Positions 45,691 to 54,035 of a stretch of DNA of 64,000 nt are shown in pieces. This stretch comes from CAYPTB01 sp964413535 (GTDB taxonomy: Bacteria > Planctomycetota > UBA1135 > GCA-002686595). A program made the position numbers and the translations under genes. The notes under the pieces were generated by a model that was given only the letters and a program-made list of their open reading frames with translations, was not told where the DNA came from and ran no database searches. The stretch spans positions 1-64,000 of the forward strand of contig CAYPTB010000027.1 in the NCBI GenBank assembly GCA_964413535.1, written 5' to 3'. How positions within the stretch are numbered: the stretch's first letter is position 1; each line of letters starts with the position of its first letter.

Positions 45691-45903
45691 CTACTTCGCG
45701 CCTTCGGACTTGCCGTACTTCTTCATGAACTTGTCGACGCGCCCGGCGGAGTCCACGAACTTCTGTCTCCCCGTGTAGAACGGATGACAGGCGTTGCAGA
45801 TCTCGACCCGCATGGTCTTGACGGTCGCGTGCGTGACGAAGGAGTTGCCGCAACCGCAGGTCACGGTGCACTCCACGTAGTCGGGGTGGATACCGGGCTT
45901 CAT
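45691..45903 (-). CDS. rpmE: 50S ribosomal protein L31, zinc-binding form
   Basis: L31 binds at the interface of the ribosomal subunits. The 70-residue protein has the zinc ligands as CGCGNSF and the pair ICNACHPFYTG, typical of the zinc-containing (C+) form used under zinc-replete conditions. It ends in a basic-acidic tail. It is part of a common rpmE-prfA arrangement and lies about 80 bases after maf. Confidence 0.95.
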   Translation of the reverse strand: MKPGIHPDYVECTVTCGCGNSFVTHATVKTMRVEICNACHPFYTGRQKFVDSAGRVDKFMKKYGKSEGAK

Positions 45904-45982
45904 GGCTTCCTGGCGAAAGGGCCGAGGAGCGTACTGTGCACCGAAGGTGCGTGCAAGACGCTCGGGCGGCTCGACGACGCGT

Positions 45983-46573
45983 TCAGGCCGGAAAGCCGGC
46001 CCGCGCGAGGAGCGCGCGCGAGAGCTCGACGGGCAGCCCCACGACGTTGTCGAAGCCCCCCTCCTCGAGCGCGGTCACGAAAAGGTCGGCGCTCTCCTGG
46101 ATGGCGTAGCCTCCCGCCTTCCCGCGCCATTCTCCCGAGGCGACGTATCGCGCGACCTCGCGCTCCTCGATCGCCCTCATCGTGACCCACGTGCGCTCCG
46201 ACCCGACCCACTGCTGGCCGTCGGTGCAGCGTCGGACGCAGACTCCGGTGACGACCTGGTGGCGGGTTCCCGAGAGCGCGCCGAGGAAGCGCGCGGCCTC
46301 GGCCGCGTCGCACGGCTTGCCCAGGAGGCGTGGACCGCTCCCTGCGTCGCGGGCCACCACCGTGTCCGCGGCCAGGATCCACGCGGACTCGCCCGGGTGC
46401 CGTGCGAAGACGGCGGCGGCCTTCGCGCACGCGAGCTGCTCCGCGCCTGCGACGGGATCGATTCCCGACGGAAGGCTCTCGTCGACGTCCGCCGGCTCGA
46501 TCTCGAAGGCGAACCCGGCGGCTGCGAGCAGCGAGCGCCGCCGTGGCGACGCGGAGGCCAAGATCAGCGTCAC
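45983..46573 (-). CDS. maf: Maf-family nucleoside triphosphate pyrophosphatase
   Basis: Maf proteins hydrolyse non-canonical or specific NTPs to monophosphates (house-cleaning), and some affect septum formation. The 196-residue protein begins with the substrate loop LASASPRRRSLL, has the metal/catalytic ILAADTVV, and GYAIQESADLF near the C-terminus. The start is GTG. It lies 16 bases after the endonuclease III-like gene on the same strand. Which nucleotide (dTTP/UTP or m7GTP type) cannot be decided here with confidence. Confidence 0.92.
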   Translation of the reverse strand: MTLILASASPRRRSLLAAAGFAFEIEPADVDESLPSGIDPVAGAEQLACAKAAAVFARHPGESAWILAADTVVARDAGSGPRLLGKPCDAAEAARFLGALSGTRHQVVTGVCVRRCTDGQQWVGSERTWVTMRAIEEREVARYVASGEWRGKAGGYAIQESADLFVTALEEGGFDNVVGLPVELSRALLARAGFPA

Positions 46574-46589
46574 GCGGTGGCCGGCGGGA

Positions 46590-47720
46590 TCAGCGCTTCT
46601 TGCGACCCGTCGCCTTGCCGCGCGTGGCCGGCTTCGACGTGGACTTCTTGCCCGAAGTCGGAGACTTCTTGGAGGTCGTCGGCTTCTTCTTCGTGACGGG
46701 CTTCGTCGCCTTCTTCCTCGTCGACGGCTTCGCGGCGGGCTTCTTCTTGCTCGCCTTGACGTCCTTCTTGGGGGGAGCCTTCTTGACTTCCTTCTTCGAT
46801 GCGCGCTTGCGCAGGGCTTCCTTCTGAGCCGCCTCGCGCTCGCGCCGGCGCTCGTCCTCCAGGCGTTTCTTGGCCTCGGCCTTCTCGCGCCGCTCCCGTT
46901 CGCGTGCGAGCTTCTGCTCGGCGCGTTCCGCGTCGCGTCGGCGACGCTCCTCCTCGCGCTTGTTGCGGGCCTCCTCCTTCTTGTGCAGGGCGACCGCGCG
47001 CGCCTCCTCGCGGTGGCGCTGGACGACGAGGCGTTCCTGTTGCTGCTTCCACTCGCGCTGGACCTTCTTGCCGTGCGGACAATCGGTGACCAGCGGGCAT
47101 TCCCAGCAAATCGGACGCTTGGCGTCGCACCAGCGTTCGACGACCGTGCCGAAGGCGATCGCGAACTCGAGCGTCCGGTCCTTGGGGACCAGGGGCTCGA
47201 TGGTGGCCTTGGCCTTCTTCAGCGAGGACGTCCGGCCGATGAGGCCGAGTCGATCGAGCGTTCGAACGAGCCCCGCGCTGACGGGAAGGTCCTCGTTGCC
47301 GGCGATCCACAGGAGGTAGTGACAGGCCGCGGCGCCGAGGAAGGAGAAGCCGGACAGGAACTTGCTCGCATTCGAGAGGTCGCCGCGCAGGAACTCGAGG
47401 TCGAAGCCGTGGTTGCGCTGGAAGACTTCCTGCAAGTACTCCTTGACGTCGCGCGCGACGATCAGACCGGCGCCGTTCTTGCGCGCGGGAATGTGCGGGA
47501 CGATCTCCTGGACCTGGGCGATGCGCAACTCGTTCCAGTCCTTGAACGCTTGCTCGAGGCTCTTGATCGTCGCCTCGGCCTGGGGACGCGAGAAATGCCG
47601 CGTCAGGACGCACAACAGTCCCTGCTCGAGGAGGGTCGCCTTCTCGAGCGGCTTGGGCGCTTCCCACTGCGCGGGAATGCGGCCGAGGAGCGCGGCCGCG
47701 CGGTCTAACTTCTGGCTCAT
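46590..47720 (-). CDS. Endonuclease III-like Fe-S protein lacking the catalytic residues, with lysine-rich tail
   Basis: Residues 1-215 follow the HhH-GPD fold of endonuclease III, with a complete cluster motif at about 200-216 (CDAKRPICWECPLVTDC: C-x6-C-x2-C-x5-C). The HhH loop that carries the catalytic lysine in active enzymes (LPGVGRKTA) reads LSGFSFLGAAA. The catalytic-aspartate block (VDTH) reads VSAGLVRT. Both residues are thus absent. Residues 220-300 form a highly charged coiled coil (NKREEERRRRDAERAEQK). The last 75 residues are a lysine/serine/threonine/proline-rich tail, like histone H1 or Alba-like chromatin proteins. A DNA-binding or architectural role is more likely than base excision. 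It is located between rpsP and maf, 19 bases after rpsP. The fold and cluster make it a clear homologue; its function is unknown. Confidence 0.8.
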   Translation of the reverse strand: MSQKLDRAAALLGRIPAQWEAPKPLEKATLLEQGLLCVLTRHFSRPQAEATIKSLEQAFKDWNELRIAQVQEIVPHIPARKNGAGLIVARDVKEYLQEVFQRNHGFDLEFLRGDLSNASKFLSGFSFLGAAACHYLLWIAGNEDLPVSAGLVRTLDRLGLIGRTSSLKKAKATIEPLVPKDRTLEFAIAFGTVVERWCDAKRPICWECPLVTDCPHGKKVQREWKQQQERLVVQRHREEARAVALHKKEEARNKREEERRRRDAERAEQKLARERERREKAEAKKRLEDERRREREAAQKEALRKRASKKEVKKAPPKKDVKASKKKPAAKPSTRKKATKPVTKKKPTTSKKSPTSGKKSTSKPATRGKATGRKKR

Positions 47721-47739
47721 GACTGCGGCGGAGCGGCGA

Positions 47740-48171
47740 TCAGGCCTTGGCGCCTTCGGACGCGGCCTTCGCCTTCGCCAGCTTGGCGCGCGCCTTCACC
47801 CGTTCGCGGTGGCGCACTTCCTTGCGCTCGGCGCGGACCTTCTCCAGCTCCTCGCGGTGCTTGCGCGTGCTGGTCACCTTCTTCCGCGCGGAGCGGTCGC
47901 GCTTCTTCGGCGGGACGTACTCCCCGAAGACCCCTCCGCGCTTGAAGATGGAGCGCACCGTGTCGCTCGGCTGGGCTCCGGTCGAGATCCAGTACTTGGC
48001 GCGCTCCACGTTCAAGGTGAGGCGGAGCTCGGGAATCGGCGACGCCGGGTCGTACTGACCGAGGGTCTCGATCGTGCGCCCGTCGCGCGGCGCCTGCTTG
48101 TCGGCGACGGAGATGCGGTAGCACGGGCGGTTCTTGCGCCCGGTGCGCTTCATTCGAATGACGACGGTCAT
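47740..48171 (-). CDS. rpsP: 30S ribosomal protein S16 with basic C-terminal extension
   Basis: S16 is an assembly protein of the 30S body. The first 85 residues (VVIRMKRTGRKNRPCYRI, DPASPIPELRLTLNVERA, GAQPSDTV) are a normal S16. About 55 further residues form a lysine/arginine/alanine-rich helix (ERVKARAKLAKAKAASEGA), which makes the protein 143 residues against a usual 80-90. Such tails occur in several lineages. It follows ffh on the same strand with a 157-base gap containing a GC-rich hairpin. The start is the ATG followed by TVVIRM. Confidence 0.95.
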   Translation of the reverse strand: MTVVIRMKRTGRKNRPCYRISVADKQAPRDGRTIETLGQYDPASPIPELRLTLNVERAKYWISTGAQPSDTVRSIFKRGGVFGEYVPPKKRDRSARKKVTSTRKHREELEKVRAERKEVRHRERVKARAKLAKAKAASEGAKA

Positions 48172-48214
48172 GTTCGGCCCTGTCGGTGGGTGTCGGATCC
48201 GGGCGTGCTCCGCG

Positions 48215-48241
48215 GCCGGCGGCCCCGTGCGAGGGGCCGGC
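48215..48241 (-). terminator. GC-rich hairpin between ffh and rpsP
   Basis: GCCGGC-GG-CCCC, loop GTGCGA, then GGGGCCGGC can pair as a strong stem with a small bulge. It has no T-tract on either strand, so it may be an attenuator or processing site rather than a terminator. Confidence 0.35.
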
Positions 48242-48328
48242 GTGGTCCGCTGACGAAGAGCGTCTCCCGAGCAGAAGGGCGAGGAGTCTAGGGCTCGTCG
48301 TGACGGGATGCGAGGGTCGGGCCGGCCC

Positions 48329-49915
48329 TTACTTCCGACGACCCTTGCGGCGCTTGTCCTTCTTCTGCTTGCGCTTGGAGCCGCTCTGGCGCGTCGGAGA
48401 CGAGCCGCGCGGCCGCGCGCCGCCGGCCAGCGCACCCCCGAGGCCCCCGAGCCCCGGCATCCCCCCGGGGCCCCCGGCTCCCCCGCCGAAGCCGCCGAGC
48501 TTCGACAGATCGGGGAGTCCGCCCAGACCGCCGAAGAGCCCGCCGCCGGGGAGATCGTCAGCGGCGAACCGACCGTCGCCGGAGAGACCCTTCAGGGCTT
48601 CGCGCTTGGCCTTGCCGCCGAGCCCGCCCCCCAGGCCGAGCTTCTTCATCATCTGGCCCATGCCCTTGTGCATCTTGAGCAACTGGTTGACGGCCGCGAC
48701 GTCCTGGCCGGCGCCGCGCGCGATGCGCCGGCGGCGGCTCATGTCGAGGACCTGCGGCGTCAAGCGCTCGCGCGCCGTCATGGACTGGAACAGCGCCTCG
48801 AGCCGCTTCATGTGCCCGTCGTCGAGGTCGACCTGATCGAGCATGGCGCCCATGCCGGGCAGCATCCCCATGACCTTCTTCAGGGGTCCCAGGCGCTGGA
48901 TCATGCGGATCTGGGAGAACAGGTCCTCCAGCGTGAAGGACCCCATGACCATGCGCTCGAAGGAAGCCTGCGCCTCCTTCTCGTCGATGGATTCCTGCGC
49001 CCGCTCGACCAGGCCGACGACGTCGCCCATGCCGAGGATGCGGCCCGCCATGCGCTCGGGATCGAACGCGTCGAGGTCCTCGAGCTTCTCGCCCGTACCG
49101 GCGAACAGGATCGGGCGGCCCGTGACCGCCTTCAGGCTCACCGCGGCGCCGCCGCGCGCGTCCCCGTCGAGCTTGGTGAGGATGACCCCGGTGAGCGAGA
49201 GCCGCGCGTGGAAGGCCTGGGCCGAGCGGACCGCGTCCTGACCCGTCATCGCGTCCACGACGAGCACCTGGTTTCGAGGCTCGACGCGCTTGGCGATGCG
49301 CGCGACCTCGTCCATCAGCTCGTCGTCGACGTGCAGGCGCCCGGCCGTGTCGAGGATCACGAGGTCCGCGCCCTGGAGGCGCGCCTTCTCCACGCCGCGG
49401 GCGCAGACTTCCTCGGGCGAGATACCCGCCTGGTGGAAGACGGGGACGGAGAGCTTGTCGCCCAGCACGCGCAACTGCTCGACCGCCGCGGGACGCTTCA
49501 CGTCCGCCGCCACGAGCAACGGACGCCGGCCGTGCTTGTCGCGCAGGTGCCGCGCGAGCTTGGCGCAGGTCGTCGTCTTGCCCGCGCCCTGCAAGCCGGC
49601 CATGAGGATCACGACCGGTGGAGGTCCCGACAAGTCGAGCGCGGCGCCGCTCGGCCCCATCAGCTCGACGAGCGTCCGGTGCACCGCGTGCGCGAACTGC
49701 TGGGACGCGTCGACGCCCGTGAGGACGTCCTCGCCCAGGACGCGCTCCTTCACCCGCGCGACGAGGTCGCCCGCCACCCGGAAGTGGACGTCCGCCTCGA
49801 GCAGCGCCGCCCGCACCTCCTCGAGGCCGCCCGCCACGTTCTTCTCGGTGACGGAGCGCTCGCCGCGCAGGGATTGGAAGGCGGTGGCGAGCCGCTGGGT
49901 CAGGTTCTCGAACAT
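48329..49915 (-). CDS. ffh: Signal recognition particle protein Ffh (SRP54)
   Basis: Ffh binds signal sequences on ribosomes and brings them to the membrane through FtsY. The 528-residue protein has the N domain, the GTPase domain (GLQGAGKTTTCAKLA, DTAGRLHVDDEL, TKLDGDARGG) and a methionine-rich M domain (VMGMLPGMGAMLDQVDLDDG). About 90 residues beyond the M domain are glycine-rich (GGLGGLPDLSKLGGFGGGAG) and end in a very basic tail (RKQKKDKRRKGRRK). The tail could help 4.5S RNA binding. I found no 4.5S RNA gene adjacent. It is the first gene of the rpsP/rpmE/prfA group on this strand. Confidence 0.96.
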   Translation of the reverse strand: MFENLTQRLATAFQSLRGERSVTEKNVAGGLEEVRAALLEADVHFRVAGDLVARVKERVLGEDVLTGVDASQQFAHAVHRTLVELMGPSGAALDLSGPPPVVILMAGLQGAGKTTTCAKLARHLRDKHGRRPLLVAADVKRPAAVEQLRVLGDKLSVPVFHQAGISPEEVCARGVEKARLQGADLVILDTAGRLHVDDELMDEVARIAKRVEPRNQVLVVDAMTGQDAVRSAQAFHARLSLTGVILTKLDGDARGGAAVSLKAVTGRPILFAGTGEKLEDLDAFDPERMAGRILGMGDVVGLVERAQESIDEKEAQASFERMVMGSFTLEDLFSQIRMIQRLGPLKKVMGMLPGMGAMLDQVDLDDGHMKRLEALFQSMTARERLTPQVLDMSRRRRIARGAGQDVAAVNQLLKMHKGMGQMMKKLGLGGGLGGKAKREALKGLSGDGRFAADDLPGGGLFGGLGGLPDLSKLGGFGGGAGGPGGMPGLGGLGGALAGGARPRGSSPTRQSGSKRKQKKDKRRKGRRK

Positions 49916-50297
49916 GGCGTCGGAGCGGGCCCGGGCCGCGACGCGCGCGCGGCGGAGCGACCAGGAGCGACCATTGGGGAGCGACCTTTATAGGGGGTTC
50001 TCTCGGTGCTGTCAGCCGCGGGCAGGGGCCGCCCCGGCCGGAGAAAGATCCACCTGCGCCGGGAAGAGCTCGCCGCGAGCCGCGTCGAAGGCTCCCGACT
50101 GGGTGAGTCCACACATGAAGCGACTGATACTCCTGATCGCCCTCGCGGGAATCCTGATCGCGCTCCTGAAATAGGACGCCACCGCCAGGGCGGGCCACGG
50201 TCCGGCGCGCGAGCTCGCCTCGCGCGCCGGTTCGTTCGTACCGAGCGTACCGAGCGGCGGCCGCGCCCCGCGCCAGCGCGTCGGCCCGCGCCAGCGC
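49916..50297. other. 382-base intergenic region between ffh and murA
   Basis: Both flanking genes read on the minus strand, so this contains the ffh promoter region and the murA terminator region. Apart from a possible 19-codon micro-ORF I see no gene or structured RNA. The sequence is GC-rich with short GC palindromes and no clear sigma-70 consensus. Confidence 0.6.
50115..50174 (+). CDS. Possible 19-residue single-helix membrane peptide
   Basis: ATG to TAG encodes a basic start (MKR) followed by LILLIALAGILIALL and a lysine, a perfect short transmembrane helix. GGGTGAG lies eight to fourteen bases upstream. Nothing but this supports translation; chance is possible in 380 bases of sequence, although leucine/isoleucine codons with ATA and CTG mixes are not typical of random GC-rich DNA. 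Confidence 0.3.
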   Translation: MKRLILLIALAGILIALLK

Positions 50298-51578
<1,281 letters not shown>

Positions 51579-51987
51579 GGCCGAGCTCTTGCCGTTCTCC
51601 CGGAGCGCTCCCGGGGCAAGCCGCCGCCCGTCGTGACTTGCACGAGCGGGTCGATCGGTAGGAGGAGACGGGATGGGTGCGGCGCGCGCGGCGCCGTCCC
51701 GTGCGAAGGTAGCGATTCGGAACGCGCGTCGACAGCGCCCGTTCGGCGCCCGAGGCGCGACCACGGAGCTGCGCGGGAACCAACGCCCGGCGGCAACCGG
51801 CCATTTGACCGCCGGAACGCGCACTCCTATCATCTCGCCCCTTTGCGGGGAGACTCAGGTCGTCCGGCCCCGCCGGAGGGCGGAAGGATCGCCGGCCGCG
51901 CGAGCCGAGGTCCTGGGTGCGCGCCGGTCCTCGAGCGAAGGACGGACGCGAGCTCCGCTTCGGCACGCGCGTTCGCAGATCCTCCGC
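51579..51987. other. 409-base divergent intergenic region (murA / TPR-alpha-CTD gene)
   Basis: It must hold promoters for both neighbours. I see one compact stem-loop (TCTCGCCCC / GGGGAGA around TTTGC, near 51835) but no promoter with both hexamers at good spacing. The frame of the downstream gene stays open upstream of its ATG for about 100 codons with low-quality arginine-rich sequence, so the region is judged non-coding. Confidence 0.6.
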
Positions 51988-53376
51988 ATGTCGGACATGA
52001 CCCCCCAACGTTTGGAACAGGACGGACACATGGTGAGCTCCAGCGCGACCGCAGTCGAAACGGCCCCGCTCCTCGACCTCGCGGGCGACGAGATCCCGAG
52101 CTTCCGCGTGCTGCGCGACGCGCGTTCGACGGTCTTCAAGAAGCCGGCGAACCACGACGTGTTCCGGAGCAAGGTCGAAGCCCTGGCCGAGACCGGCGAG
52201 CAGGGTCGCCGCCGCGGACTGGGGCACTGGATGCTCGGCGACTACGAGCGCGCGGAAGCGCTCCTCGCTCCCCACGAGACGGATCCCGTGGCGTCCTTCA
52301 CGCGCGCCAAGGCGCTCATGTCGCTGCGCCGGCACGCGGAAGCGGCGTCCGTGTTCGATCGGCTCTCCAAGCTCTACCCGGACCTGGCCCCGCCGCGCGG
52401 CGGTTGGATCGAGGCGCGCCTCGAGGGCGGTCTCGCGCAGGGTGACGAGGAAGCCGCTCGCTCCGTCCTGGAGTCGGATCTCGCGCGCGCCCCCAAGGCA
52501 TTCCTCGAGTCCGCCGAGGGCGCCTACCTGCAAGGCCGGAAGGCCGAGCTCGAGCGCGACTTCGAGGAGGCGCTCGACCACTACCAGGCCTCGCGCGAGC
52601 TCGACCCCACGATGCGCGAGAATCTCTTCCGCGGCGCGTATCTCGCGGAGCGCTCGGGCCTCGACGAAATGGCGATCGATTTCTACGAGCTGCTCGCGCG
52701 TCAGTCCCCGGTCGACTCGCACGTCCTGTTCAACCTGGGAGTCCTGTACGAGGACCTCGGCCGCGACCAGGACGCCGCGACCTGCTACGACCTCGTCCAG
52801 CGCCGCAATCCGACCGACGGCCGCGCTCGCATCTACCTCGAGGATGCGCGGGCGGCCATGGACATGTACTACGACGAGGATCGCGAGCGCAAAGAGGATC
52901 GGCTCAACCAGATCCTGCGCATCCCGATCACCGACTTCGAGCTGTCCGTGCGCGCGCGCAACTGCCTCAACAAGATGAACATCAACACGCTGGGCGACCT
53001 GGTCCAGCGCACGGAGCAGGAGCTCCTGTCGTACAAGAACTTCGGCGAGACCTCGCTGGCGGAGATCAAGGAGATCCTGCACTCCAAGGGACTGCGCCTC
53101 GGCATGCCGCGCGAGGAAGCGGTCGCCTCCGTGGAGCTGCACGCGCGCCGCGTCTACACGGGCGAGAACGCCGACGTCTACAACAAGCCGATCTCCGACC
53201 TCCAGCTCTCCATCCGCGCGCGCCGCACGGTCGAGGCGCTCGGTTGCCTGACGATCGGCGACATCCTCAAGCACTCGGCCGAGGAACTGCTCGGCATGCC
53301 CAACTTCGGCGTCACTTCGCTCCAGGAGCTCAAGTCCACGCTCACCGAGTTCGGACTGAAACTCCGCGGAGAGTGA
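51988..53376 (+). CDS. TPR protein with two RNA polymerase alpha-CTD-like domains
   Basis: Residues about 45-290 form a helical TPR-type solenoid (LGHWMLGDYERAEALL, LFNLGVLYEDLGRDQDAATCY). After a charged helix (MYYDEDRERKEDRLNQIL) come two copies of the helix-hairpin-helix domain normally found once at the end of RpoA. Copy 1, about 307-365, has TDFELSVRARNCLNKMNI and YKNFGETSLAEIKEIL. Copy 2, about 395-460, has SDLQLSIRARRTVEALG and MPNFGVTSLQELKSTL. In RpoA this domain binds UP-element DNA and activators. Here it lacks the polymerase-assembly domain, so the protein may compete for or mimic alpha-CTD at promoters, or bridge proteins to DNA. Similar proteins are known from planctomycete genomes as hypothetical alpha-CTD proteins. 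It is four bases upstream of ruvA. The start ATG is provisional. Confidence 0.85.
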   Translation: MSDMTPQRLEQDGHMVSSSATAVETAPLLDLAGDEIPSFRVLRDARSTVFKKPANHDVFRSKVEALAETGEQGRRRGLGHWMLGDYERAEALLAPHETDPVASFTRAKALMSLRRHAEAASVFDRLSKLYPDLAPPRGGWIEARLEGGLAQGDEEAARSVLESDLARAPKAFLESAEGAYLQGRKAELERDFEEALDHYQASRELDPTMRENLFRGAYLAERSGLDEMAIDFYELLARQSPVDSHVLFNLGVLYEDLGRDQDAATCYDLVQRRNPTDGRARIYLEDARAAMDMYYDEDRERKEDRLNQILRIPITDFELSVRARNCLNKMNINTLGDLVQRTEQELLSYKNFGETSLAEIKEILHSKGLRLGMPREEAVASVELHARRVYTGENADVYNKPISDLQLSIRARRTVEALGCLTIGDILKHSAEELLGMPNFGVTSLQELKSTLTEFGLKLRGE

Positions 53377-53380
53377 ACGC

Positions 53381-54028
53381 GTGTACGAGTACCTCGAAGG
53401 CCGGGTCGCCGAGCGCGGGCCCGCGCGCTTGGTGCTCGACGTGGGGGGCGTCGGATTCGAGCTCTGCGTCCCCCTCGGCTCGAGCTTCGAGCCGGCCCCC
53501 GGACCGGCCCCCGGTCCGGTCAAAGGCCCGGTCAAAGGCCCGGAGCGCGTCCGCGCCTTCGTCCACTTCGTCGTCCGCGACGACGCGCACCAGCTCTTCG
53601 GCTTCCCCGATCGCGACTCGCGCGAGCTCTTCCGCCTGCTCCTGCGGGCGAAGGGCGTCGGCCCGGGACTCGCGCTGACGGTGCTCTCGGGCTTGACGCG
53701 CCTCGAGCTCCTGGAAGCGGTCGCCGCCGGCGACGTCGCTCCGCTCGTGCGCATCAAGGGCCTGGGCCGCAAGCGCGCCGAGCAGATCCTGCTCGACCTC
53801 GGCGAGAAGGCCACCGCACTGCTCGCTCAAATGCGCGCCGGCGCCGCGCGCGACACGCTAGAGCCCCTTCCCCCTCCCGGCGCGTCCGAGAACATCGAGG
53901 ACGCGATCTCGGCGCTCGTCTCGATCGGGTTCTCCGAGCGCGATGCGAAGAAGAGCGTGGACGCCGCCGCGGACGAGGTCGATCCGAGCGACCTCGAGGT
54001 CCTGGTCCGCACCGCTCTCCGGAAGTGA
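53381..54028 (+). CDS. ruvA: Holliday junction branch-migration protein RuvA
   Basis: RuvA binds four-way DNA junctions and loads RuvB. The 215-residue protein has the OB domain (MYEYLEGRVAERGPARLV), tandem HhH motifs (LLLRAKGVGPGLALTVLSGL, LVRIKGLGRKRAEQILLDL) and a C-terminal RuvB-binding helix bundle (DAISALVSIGFSERDA). The OB domain has an inserted PAPGPAPGPVKGPVKG built from four 12-base repeats. The start is GTG, four bases after the TPR gene. ruvB and ruvC are not in this window. Confidence 0.95.
   Translation: MYEYLEGRVAERGPARLVLDVGGVGFELCVPLGSSFEPAPGPAPGPVKGPVKGPERVRAFVHFVVRDDAHQLFGFPDRDSRELFRLLLRAKGVGPGLALTVLSGLTRLELLEAVAAGDVAPLVRIKGLGRKRAEQILLDLGEKATALLAQMRAGAARDTLEPLPPPGASENIEDAISALVSIGFSERDAKKSVDAAADEVDPSDLEVLVRTALRK
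53492..53539 (+). repeat. Four 12-bp tandem repeats inside ruvA
   Basis: Two near-identical units CCGGCCCCCGG(A/T) are followed by two identical units CCGGTCAAAGGC. They stay in frame and encode PAPG-PAPG-PVKG-PVKG. A further partial CCGG follows. The identical second pair suggests a recent slippage duplication. Confidence 0.9.
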
Positions 54029-54035
54029 TCCCAGC

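Noticed and set aside
48172..48328. A 4.5S SRP RNA gene next to ffh
   Set aside because: The conserved GGAAG-type tetraloop domain and asymmetric loop of SRP RNA are not found; only a GC-rich hairpin is present.
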